In this document: piece by piece, positions 56,112 through 64,000 of the stretch | How positions within the stretch are numbered: the first letter of the stretch is position 1 | How the letters are laid out: each line of letters starts with the position of its first letter | Assembly: GCA_030247855.1 (NCBI GenBank) | Contig: JAPDRN010000036.1 | Span: 1-64,000, forward strand | Direction of reading: 5' to 3' | DNA from: Knufia peltigerae | Lineage: Eukaryota; Ascomycota; Eurotiomycetes; Chaetothyriales; Trichomeriaceae | DNA length: 64,000 bases | Made by a program: the position numbers and the translations under genes | The notes under the pieces: generated by a model | What the model was told of the DNA's origin: nothing | The model's database searches: none | Seen by the model: the letters and a program-made list of their open reading frames with translations, nothing else

Positions 56112-56980
56112 GCGCGGGATCTCGTGTCACTTAAGAGAGGACGAATCTCGGAGATCAAGTCGATCATGCCAGTTCGTACGAGGAATGCTTTATCTATCCG
56201 AGGATGTTATTGGAGCCTCTCATAATGTACAAGCGATATGAGTAGCTAGCATCTCTTTCGCAGCTGGATCCGGATCGTGGACCCTCCCTTACGAAACGCA
56301 AGGAACAGGGGTCGGGCCAGGAGCGGTCATTGTCTCTGGGAGGGATCGTAAAGCCCATGTCGACCGCCGTCACTCAACGGAAGAGGATAGTGGCGATTGA
56401 GCGGTCTTACGGACACGAGAACGTGTTGGGTCAGATAGAGGCTGCTGAGTCACGGAGTGTTGGTGGTTTACAGTGCAGCGACTTGCCGTATTCGGAGCAT
56501 TCGCCAGTGGGAGGTGCAGGTGGTTACGTCATCCGGGCATCACGGAAAGTGTTCTGACTAGGGAAAGTACGACGTAATAGCTGTACTGTACGGAGTAGTT
56601 GTTGGGCAGTTCGGAGGCAGGTGCGACTTTGATGATGATGCTTCGTTCATTCCCAATCCCAATCAACCCCACGTCGTCCGTGTATTCCTTGTACTGAACC
56701 AATCCATCCATTTGGAACCTCGTATCTACTACTCGCACCTACTTATAAACCACTCTGAGTGCTCAATGGTCCTCAATTTCCCCTCGGTAGCTTGAAATTT
56801 TCTCTTTCTCTATCTCAACAACTCATTCTTCTCGTCTACTCATCTACCTACCACTCATCCACCACTTCCCACTCCCCCCCCGTTCAGCTCTACCAGCCTT
56901 ACCTCACTCAACCCACACACACACACACACACACACAGCAACCGTCCTCCTCTGCTCTCCCTCGGACTCCCTTCCTCAAA
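56112..56980. promoter_or_regulatory. Intergenic; promoter and leader of mannitol dehydrogenase
   Basis: 869 bp. One TACGGAGTA copy is at 56589-56597. A long C/T-rich leader and a CA run precede the ATG at 56981. An in-frame ATG exists at 56759, but the sequence after it has no similarity, so it is taken as leader. Confidence 0.5.
56914..56937. repeat. (CA)n microsatellite
   Basis: About eleven CA units within the probable 5' leader of the mannitol dehydrogenase gene. Confidence 0.8.
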
Positions 56981-57889
56981 ATGCCCATCACCGTCCCCAA
57001 GGCCACCCACCTCAAGGACCTCTTCTCCCTCAAGGGGAAGGTGGTCATCGTCACCGGCGCCTCCGGCCCTACCGGCATCGGCACTGAAGCCGCCCGCGGC
57101 TGCGCCGAGATGGGGGCCGACGTCGCCATCACCTACTCCTCCCGCCCGCAGGGCGGCGAGAAGAACGCCAAGGACCTGGCCGACAGCTACGGCGTCAAGG
57201 CCAAGGCGTACAAGTGCAACGTGGGCGACTACGCCGAGGTCGAGAAGCTGGTCAAGGACGTCGTCGCCGACTTTGGCAAGGTCGACGTCTTCATCGCCAA
57301 CGCCGGCCGCACCGCCGACGCCGGCGTCCTCGACGCGCCCGTCAGCCAGTGGAACGAGGTCATCCAGACGGACCTGACGGGCGTGTACCACTGCGCCCGC
57401 GCCGTGGGGTTGCATTTCCGTGAACGCAAGACGGGCAGCTTCGTCATCACGGCCAGCATGAGTGGCCACATTGCCAACTTCCCTCAGGAACAGGTGAGCT
57501 TTTGTTTTCCTTCCTTTCCCCCCTCCCCCAATTCTATCCTCTGCAAGAGAATAAGAAGAGAGCTTGAATCGACACGCTGACCTCTTTACTTTTCACAACA
57601 GACCTCCTACAACGTCGCCAAAGCGGGTTGTATCCACTTGGCTCGCTCCCTCGCCAACGAGTGGCGTGACTTTGCCCGCGTCAACTCCATCTCCCCGGGC
57701 TACATCGACACCGGCCTGTCCGACTTCGTGCCCCAGGACATCCAGACCCTCTGGCACAGCATGATCCCCATGGGCCGGGACGGCAAGGCCACCGAGCTCA
57801 AGGGCGCCTACGTCTACCTCGCCAGCGACGCGAGTTCCTACACGACCGGTGCAGACATCATCGTCGACGGTGGTTACTGCGCGAGGTAA
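56981..57889 (+). CDS. NADP-dependent mannitol 2-dehydrogenase (SDR, Cla h 8-like)
   Basis: 266 residues, exons 56981-57493 and 57602-57889 with a 108-bp intron. Short-chain dehydrogenase that interconverts D-fructose and D-mannitol with NADP(H) in the cytosol; mannitol is a main fungal storage and redox carbohydrate. The nucleotide motif is TGASGPTGIG (25-34), the NAG-type segment IANAGRTADAG, catalytic Ser near 159, Tyr174 and Lys178 (SYNVAKAG). It is close along its length to the Cladosporium allergen Cla h 8 as I know it, including NEWRDFARVNSISPGYIDTGLSDFVP. Very high GC in third positions suggests strong expression. Confidence 0.95.
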
Positions 57890-58473
57890 ATGACTCACTC
57901 GCCCAGTCTGGGTCCTTGTCCGTCAAGATGTGTACCGTGGCAGTCACGGAACTGGGAAAGCTGGGTGATGGAACCAGGTTGGAGAAGAAAAAAAAGGAGT
58001 GGCAATGGACATGACACAAGAGAATGAGATAGCCCCAGGTCACGCATGGTTTTTGTGTGTTGTGGAAAAAAAAACAGTCACCGAGTCACCCCCCTTTTTT
58101 ACGTGCTGGACCAGGCAGACATTGCCGTATCAAAGTCGACTTTGGCTGGCCATTGGGGCGTAGGACCCGACGTACCATTGGATCAATGGACCTCCAAAAA
58201 ACCCCAGAATCAAAATTTCATATTGTGAGATGACGTGACATGACGTTGTTTCCGATTTCTTGGAATTTACTTTGTCGAGAAGATGCATAGCATCAACTTT
58301 GTGATTGCGCTTTCCGATTATGCAGTGACCTCGAGGTTCAACAATCAAGGCAGTCGGTTCAGACTTTGTCGTGCGTGATATCGAACTCCTCGGTTCGTCC
58401 AGAAGCCCAAAAGATTCATGAAATCTGGATGGCATGGTACGGTAATGCAGTGACGGTCAAACAAGTCCCATTC

Positions 58474-58508
58474 GCTATGCTATGCTATGCTGCGCTATGC
58501 TACGCTGT
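58474..58508. repeat. Pentanucleotide tandem repeat (CTATG-like)
   Basis: About seven diverging units of GCTATGCTATG type with later ones reading GCGCTATG, CTACG and CTGTG. Confidence 0.8.
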
Positions 58509-58564
58509 GCCCCATGCAAAAGGCAAACGCCATCGAGGATATGCAAACGTCGCTTCGTGATGGT

Positions 58565-58583
58565 ACCACCACCACCACCACCA
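58565..58583. repeat. (CCA)n microsatellite
   Basis: About six ACC/CCA triplets in the noncoding stretch downstream of SEN1. Confidence 0.75.
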
Positions 58584-58798
58584 CCCTCCTTCCCATTGCC
58601 GCGCCAATCAATCCATCCTGCCCCGAGCGAGAAAATACCCAAAGGGTGGGTATAGAGTGGATAGTTTTCGCATCCCGAGAGGAGCTCATCTCGTACCCAG
58701 CAGCTCAATGGTGATTGCCGTCCCAAAACAAGACAACCACCACCCCCGTCAAAATCAGGGGGGGAGAAGAAACTCCAAGTCATCGCCAACCAACGGGC

Positions 58799-61700
58799 TC
58801 ATTTTTTCTTCACAAACATGTCGTTGGCGTTGGCTTTCTTCTTCCGAACCATCGGTTGTCCATTGTTCATCAGCAAGGGTCTCCCTCCAGGGCCCATGCC
58901 AGGTCGTGGAGCTCCTCCCGCTGGGCCGGTCGGCGGCGGTCGAGCGAAACCTCGACCTGCACTCGGCCCCGTCGGCGGAGGACGAGAAGGTGCCTTCGGC
59001 GGAGGATCCTTCTGCGGACCATTGGCGAGGACCTTCCCGCCGTCCTTGTCTCGTCGCTTCACCTTACCACGGTCGGAAGAATCCGTCGACTCATCCCTCT
59101 TTCTCTTCGCGTCGAGGGCTGGTCCGTTGGCTGCCGGCAAGGTGCTCTTGACCGTGGGAATCTTGGCTCCGTGCTCACCAAGCTGTCTTTCGGCCCGTCG
59201 TTCTCTCGCCTTGTCCCTGGCGGCTCCAAAGCGAACCTCCTGCTTTTGTACCTCGACTTGTTGAACGCTGGTCAGCCTATGCCTAATAGGCGCGGTACAG
59301 TCCACGCTGGCATGCCCAACTTCGCCACAAGTGATGCATCGCGGCGCCGTGCAGCTGCCGTAGTTGTGTCCCGGCCGGTGGCAGCGGTGACAATTACCCA
59401 AAGCTGCCGATCTGGCCTCTTCGTTGTCACAATTGAAGCTGTAATGGTCATATGACCCACATATAGCACAATTAGCGAGATCATTCAACCCGTTGCCGCC
59501 TCCAGATGGACCATGGGCTCCAGATCGAGTTTGATCGGATCTTGCGGGCCTTGAATCCGGACATGCCTCAGGGCGAGCCTTTGTGGAAGGTATTTTGCTC
59601 GCGCTCTTCATGTTAGGTTTGATTGTTTCTCCATGACTCTCTGTGCGCGAGGGTTGTGGGCGCCTAGCATCCGGTTTGGACGAGGTCGACATGGCCGAGT
59701 CCCGAGACAAGCTGCTGCTCGGTCTTGACGGTAAAGGGGTAGGCTGAGCCGAAGAGAGTCCAGAACCAGGATCGGGCCGTCTGACAAGCGCAGGTGACGA
59801 TGCTGTTGGGCTCGACTTGCCTATAGTCGAATTTTGGCGACTGACGACGGGCCGCGCAGTTTCGACTTTTGCTTGATCTAAATCCATGATCGAATTCTGA
59901 TTGTTATCGGGCTGTAGCTTGACAACAGAAGCTGGTTCGTCTACGTCCATCATCTCAACGTCAGCCTCCATCATCGCATCAGTCAAGACTGGCCGACGGA
60001 GGAGACTTGTAATATCACCCTGGGTGTACAGATTGCGTCCTTTTGCATCGGTGATCAATGCTTTCCAGAATTCGCCTTGCGTGAGTGCCTGAGAATTACC
60101 GAGAACCCAAAGTGAACACATGGCTCGCGTCAAACCGACGTTCATACGACGAATGTCGTTCAAGAAGCCGATGCCTTTGGTCGATGCTCGCACGCAAGAG
60201 AAAATAATGATTTCACTCTCTCGACCTTGGAATGCATCCGTGGTGTTGAAGTCGACTTTGGAAGTTATGTCCTCTCCGTAGCGTTGTTTGAAACGCAACC
60301 TGAGTTCTTTGAGCTGCCCTTTGTAAGGTGTGATGATCCCTATCTTTCCAGAGAAATTGTACTTCGGGACATCATTTAACAATCGGTCATAAAGCTGCAT
60401 GGCTACATTCAATTCGGCAACATTGATCAACGAATGGCCTTTGGTAGCAGCTTGACTCATGCCCTGTACATCAAAGAAGCGATACGGAGCAAAGACCTCG
60501 CTGTTGTGCCAGGGCCTATGTCGAAGTTTGGCCATGCCAGCACCATCTTTGAGTCGAGAATCGTAGAATGTCTTGCTGGGGAAGAGGCTAATCTCGGGGT
60601 GCATGCGGTATTGTGTGTCAAGCAAATGCACATCTTTCCTATGGTTGTTCTCCATACGGGCAAACAAACTCTGTTCGTATTGAAATTTGGCGGCTGCCCG
60701 GGACAAGACTGTGGGTGGCAACTGTTTTGGGTCACCCACCAAGATACATTTTGAACAGCCGTACTTGAGCGGAATCAATGCGGAAAGCTCAATGGACTGT
60801 GCGGCTTCATCGATGATGACAGTCTCGAACTCGATGTTGAGCCCTTGGAAAATTTCATGACCACTACCACTGAGGGTAGCACAGAGCACATGAGCCGAGT
60901 CAAGGATTTCTTGCTGAATCCGTTTGCGATTGAGATCCATGTCACGGGACGCCGTGTTTTGACGTTCTCTCATGTCGTCGATTTTCGAACTGAGTCCATT
61001 CTTCTCGCGTTTCAGAGCATCCATAAGCTGCTCTTCCGAGCTTGGTACGGGTTGGCCTCGACCACGTTGATCGTTGATGCGATTTCGAAGTGTATTCAGC
61101 TCCTCTGAGATCGCCTTGTGCTTCATCATGACTGAATGAATATCATCTTGAGGATTCTTGGGTGCTGCCGTGCCGAGTTTAGCGTTGACGAGCTCCTCAA
61201 GCGTAACGTCTTTCACGTTAGTGTTGATAGCGTCAGTCCGACCCAAGCGCACCACTGATAATTTTTCATGGGTACCGTCCCTGAGGGTAACGCCCTTTTT
61301 CAATCTCATGACCAATTCATCAACGGCCGCATTACTGGGTGCACAGACAAGGACCTTTTTCGTAGAAGCAGGAGCGCCCACAGGGCGCCCTGTTGCCGTG
61401 TTCAAGCGCTGACCAGAGGCATCGGGTTTCCTGATAGAGCCCGTCAACATAGCTCCAACCAAACCGCAAATGGTTTTCGTCTTGCCAGAACCTGGGGGAC
61501 CCTGAATCAAAGTGAATGCGTCGTTATCAAGTGCTGACTTGATAGCCTTGGCTTGGGCTAAGTTGACATTGTAAGTTTTCACGAGAGGCTCGAGGTCTTG
61601 CTCTGTGTAATCGAGAATCGGAGATGGTTTGGCTCTGATAATCTCCTCGCAAAGGTCGTAGTACTGCAGAGCCATCAATGCACCATATTCCCTCTCCAAT

Positions 61701-64000
61701 GGCGTCAGTGACAAGATCTGGGCCCCGTACACAAGTGCCTGGTCATTTAAGTATGGTCTCAGGGGATTGCCAGAAGCGGAGACGCGGTATACAATCTGGA
61801 CCTCGCCCCGTTTCCGGGTGATTTCCTTCACCCGTGCCAGACAGTGTGGTTCACTCGGATCTCGCTCAGGTTGCTTGGACCTGGAGAGAAGCACAACATC
61901 AGAGGTACTAATGCCGAGGTCTTTGCCTTCAGCCATAGATACCCGAGAATTGATCTCAATGAATTGATCAACAATCAGGGAATTCGCCACTTTCACCTCG
62001 AAGGGCTTAAAAGTGCCGTCCTCGCGCGCTGCACGAAAGCTCTGCCAGCCTTCTAGTATCAAGAGTGGTTCAAACGTACTCTGGTAGTCCTGGGGGTTGC
62101 GAAATGTGTCTGTGACCAATGTATAGTCGTTCTTCTGGGAATTCGGTGGAAGATCGGTATCTGCGAAGAAGTCCCAGCTCAGGATTGTTCTGTGGAGCTC
62201 GGTCAGATCCGGCGCGAGTCGAGCTCTGATATCTCGTTGTGAGCGCACTTGTTTGACCTTGCGTACAGGACCGGTTGATAGAGGCTTTCTCACGCCTGCC
62301 TGATTGCGTACTGTTGTCCCTTGAGTGATAGGAAGCTTTCCGAACAACTCTTCGTCCGAATCTGGATCGGACTCCGAGTCAGATGATACCATGATTCCGC
62401 TACTTCCAACGGTGTGGTCTTTCCCAACAACCCCAATGCCAGAGAGACCAGAACCTTGACCCATAGTTTGTTTGCCAACACCGATCTTGCCTCGCAACTT
62501 TAGTGCGGCTTCCTTATCTCTTAGTTTCCGAGCTGCCTCCTCGCGCTTACGGTTTTCAATGAATGCCTTGGCATCTTGAGCTTTCTTCGCGGTGGTGTCA
62601 ACCGTAGACGGCTTCATAGCCTTTGGCTTCACAGGCTGCTGGCGAGTAAGCAGGGTCTTGATTTGATTCTTGTCTTTGGAAGTAATCCTCGTTGTCTGAG
62701 TATCGAGCGTCTTACTTGCTATCTCGACCAGGTCCTCATCGGCGATATCGTCGTCGCCGAATTCGTCGGCATATCGAGATTCAGGAGTGGAAGCATCAGA
62801 TCGACCAACAGCGGCGGACTCGGACCAGCCTTTAATATCAAGGGTGGCTTGTTTCTTGATAACAGGTTTCCCAATTTGGCGACCCCAGTAGTTTTCGAGC
62901 GCTCGAACTAGAATTGCTTTCTGAGAGGACGTCAAAATGGTTTTGATGGACTGCTTTGTGGCGACTTCTTGAATGTACGCCAGGCCGTCGCTCTCTGCGT
63001 TCAGGGCATCATGTCCCTTCAAACGGTACAACATGTTGGTGATGAGCGTTACCAAGGTTTCAGCAAGGTACTCGTCCCGTAGCCTCAGCCACTTTGACAT
63101 GGCATCCAGAGTACTCAGAGGTGACCCTACACTCGGATCGTCAGAATCGAGGAGCAGGCGATGAATCTCTTTCGCTTTGTCGGGTTTTGCTCTGGTAATG
63201 ACGCTCGAGAAGAGGTCATACTGGTCAAACAGAGCCTCGGCGTACTGCATAGCATCCCGACAAACCTCAATCATAAGCTCCTTGTTATGAAGTTCTAGTG
63301 ACCATTTTTCGGTTTGACTATACACGACTCTCAAAGCAATCCACTGATAAGACCAGTAGCTCTGGATAGCAGATGCATCGCGTGAGGAAATCTTTGCTCT
63401 TCTTAATTGGCCATCGGTCAGATTGCAAAGAATATCCAGGATCTCCATGCCAGTCTTAAGCATTCGGGGCACCGAAGCGAAAGTCTTGTAGTTTGCAATC
63501 CGCCGAAAGGTCCAGCAGATGCCGTAGATTGTGGTACCAAGAAATGCCCCTATCAGGTGTGCTAGCGCTTCCTTTCGACCCGACTCTCCGCTGATGTTCT
63601 TGATCAGTTCGATCGCGGCTTGATAAGTACTCTGGTCTGGCGAAAAGAGGGCGGCAATAAGAGACATGCTTGTATCTTGAGCTCTAAAGAGATAATCCAG
63701 ATGATCTGGGCTGAACTCTGAAATCTTCTCTAGAAGTTTTCCAAGCATACCAGTGATTTTGTCGAAGATGGAGTTGAAAGACTTTTTCTCTTGTACATCG
63801 GCCGAGCCTTCTCTTATCCTAAATTGTTCTAAGCCCGGCAACGCCATTGTGCCCAGCAAAGCTGCTGAAGATAAAGGGGCGTCATTATCACTGAGATTGT
63901 CGATGATTGCAGTCCATATTTCCGGGGTATATGAGCTGGACCCATGTCGTAGATTGATTTTCGTGCTGATCGACTCGAAATCTGTCTTCAGACATTGACA
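58799..64000 (-). CDS. SEN1: Sen1-type SF1 RNA/DNA helicase (5' part beyond window)
   Basis: The frame stays open from the stop at 58801-58799 to the right edge, so at least 1730 residues are present and the start lies outside. Nuclear helicase that ends Pol II transcription at noncoding genes and resolves R-loops. The visible N-terminal part is the helical Sen1_N region (FRRIANYKTFASVPRML). The helicase core holds Walker A GPPGSGKTKT (about 61465-61505), DEAAQSIE and GDPKQLPPT (about 60740-60820), and TTDAFQGRESEI with GLTRAM near the end. After a Ser/Pro-rich linker come three CCHC zinc knuckles (59297-59472), then a Gly/Pro/Arg-rich tail ending in KKANANDMFVKKK. Plain Sen1 proteins as I know them lack the knuckles. 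Confidence 0.95.
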   Translation of the reverse strand, partial: CQCLKTDFESISTKINLRHGSSSYTPEIWTAIIDNLSDNDAPLSSAALLGTMALPGLEQFRIREGSADVQEKKSFNSIFDKITGMLGKLLEKISEFSPDHLDYLFRAQDTSMSLIAALFSPDQSTYQAAIELIKNISGESGRKEALAHLIGAFLGTTIYGICWTFRRIANYKTFASVPRMLKTGMEILDILCNLTDGQLRRAKISSRDASAIQSYWSYQWIALRVVYSQTEKWSLELHNKELMIEVCRDAMQYAEALFDQYDLFSSVITRAKPDKAKEIHRLLLDSDDPSVGSPLSTLDAMSKWLRLRDEYLAETLVTLITNMLYRLKGHDALNAESDGLAYIQEVATKQSIKTILTSSQKAILVRALENYWGRQIGKPVIKKQATLDIKGWSESAAVGRSDASTPESRYADEFGDDDIADEDLVEIASKTLDTQTTRITSKDKNQIKTLLTRQQPVKPKAMKPSTVDTTAKKAQDAKAFIENRKREEAARKLRDKEAALKLRGKIGVGKQTMGQGSGLSGIGVVGKDHTVGSSGIMVSSDSESDPDSDEELFGKLPITQGTTVRNQAGVRKPLSTGPVRKVKQVRSQRDIRARLAPDLTELHRTILSWDFFADTDLPPNSQKNDYTLVTDTFRNPQDYQSTFEPLLILEGWQSFRAAREDGTFKPFEVKVANSLIVDQFIEINSRVSMAEGKDLGISTSDVVLLSRSKQPERDPSEPHCLARVKEITRKRGEVQIVYRVSASGNPLRPYLNDQALVYGAQILSLTPLEREYGALMALQYYDLCEEIIRAKPSPILDYTEQDLEPLVKTYNVNLAQAKAIKSALDNDAFTLIQGPPGSGKTKTICGLVGAMLTGSIRKPDASGQRLNTATGRPVGAPASTKKVLVCAPSNAAVDELVMRLKKGVTLRDGTHEKLSVVRLGRTDAINTNVKDVTLEELVNAKLGTAAPKNPQDDIHSVMMKHKAISEELNTLRNRINDQRGRGQPVPSSEEQLMDALKREKNGLSSKIDDMRERQNTASRDMDLNRKRIQQEILDSAHVLCATLSGSGHEIFQGLNIEFETVIIDEAAQSIELSALIPLKYGCSKCILVGDPKQLPPTVLSRAAAKFQYEQSLFARMENNHRKDVHLLDTQYRMHPEISLFPSKTFYDSRLKDGAGMAKLRHRPWHNSEVFAPYRFFDVQGMSQAATKGHSLINVAELNVAMQLYDRLLNDVPKYNFSGKIGIITPYKGQLKELRLRFKQRYGEDITSKVDFNTTDAFQGRESEIIIFSCVRASTKGIGFLNDIRRMNVGLTRAMCSLWVLGNSQALTQGEFWKALITDAKGRNLYTQGDITSLLRRPVLTDAMMEADVEMMDVDEPASVVKLQPDNNQNSIMDLDQAKVETARPVVSRQNSTIGKSSPTASSPALVRRPDPGSGLSSAQPTPLPSRPSSSLSRDSAMSTSSKPDARRPQPSRTESHGETIKPNMKSASKIPSTKARPEACPDSRPARSDQTRSGAHGPSGGGNGLNDLANCAICGSYDHYSFNCDNEEARSAALGNCHRCHRPGHNYGSCTAPRCITCGEVGHASVDCTAPIRHRLTSVQQVEVQKQEVRFGAARDKARERRAERQLGEHGAKIPTVKSTLPAANGPALDAKRKRDESTDSSDRGKVKRRDKDGGKVLANGPQKDPPPKAPSRPPPTGPSAGRGFARPPPTGPAGGAPRPGMGPGGRPLLMNNGQPMVRKKKANANDMFVKKK

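Larger units (their letters stand above)
57890..58798. other. Convergent 3' intergenic region with short tandem repeats
   Basis: 909 bp between mannitol dehydrogenase and SEN1 stops. It contains a CTATG-type pentamer array (58474-58508) and a CCA triplet run (58565-58583). No gene supported. Confidence 0.5.

Noticed and set aside
58715..59455. 246-codon plus frame over the SEN1 3' end
   Set aside because: Complement of the SEN1 Gly/Pro/Arg-rich tail and zinc knuckles.
1..64000. tRNA, rRNA, CRISPR, intact transposon
   Set aside because: I looked for GGTTCGA-type B boxes, rRNA-like sequence, regular spacers, reverse transcriptase or transposase motifs and long terminal repeats and saw none; a tRNA scan would be decisive.

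Overview
This is nuclear DNA of a filamentous ascomycete (Pezizomycotina). The protein families fit Eurotiomycetes or a near relative, but I cannot place it below class. Supporting signs are about 22 closely spaced genes, introns mostly 46-108 bp with GT...AG ends and CTAAC-like branch points, fungal-specific families (DUF7053, DUF3684, a repeatless NACHT receptor, a Cla h 8-type mannitol dehydrogenase) and no operon structure. I saw no rRNA, tRNA, CRISPR array or intact transposon. Exon borders below were placed by hand from splice signals, frame and family similarity.

Left part (1-8.5 kb): CBF5 (rRNA pseudouridine synthase, minus), a Derlin/DER1 gene (plus), a low-complexity secreted protein with KEX2-type sites (plus) and VMS1 (minus). 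DER1 and VMS1 both act around Cdc48-linked protein quality control. Next (8.8-16 kb) is an accessory-looking trio, P450 (minus), FAD monooxygenase (plus) and MFS transporter (plus), which may form a small oxidative metabolism locus. It is followed by a DUF7053 protein, a NOD-like NACHT receptor, a membrane-anchored aspartic protease homologue lacking both catalytic Asp motifs, and an APH-fold kinase (17-29 kb).

Middle (29-44 kb) is mostly housekeeping: the ribosome biogenesis helicase ECM16/DHR1, a proteasome assembly chaperone of the PAC3 family, and TRS120 (TRAPPII), whose stop lies 31 bp from that of the chaperone in convergent orientation. A 1748-residue GHKL-ATPase protein (DUF3684) follows; its C-terminus carries an HExxH...H zinc-protease-like motif, the most interesting single observation here.

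Right part (45-64 kb): a second P450 with three exons, a CBF1-type bHLH factor with an unusual leader (in-frame upstream ORF, nested hairpin, its own type of E-box upstream), NTA1 (N-degron amidase), CWC24 (spliceosome), GPI13 (GPI-anchor ethanolamine-phosphate transferase), an NADP mannitol dehydrogenase, and a SEN1 helicase with three C-terminal zinc knuckles that runs off the right edge.

Across the intergenic DNA a 9-mer, TACGGAGTA / TACTCCGTA, recurs at least ten times, always outside the genes I annotate.
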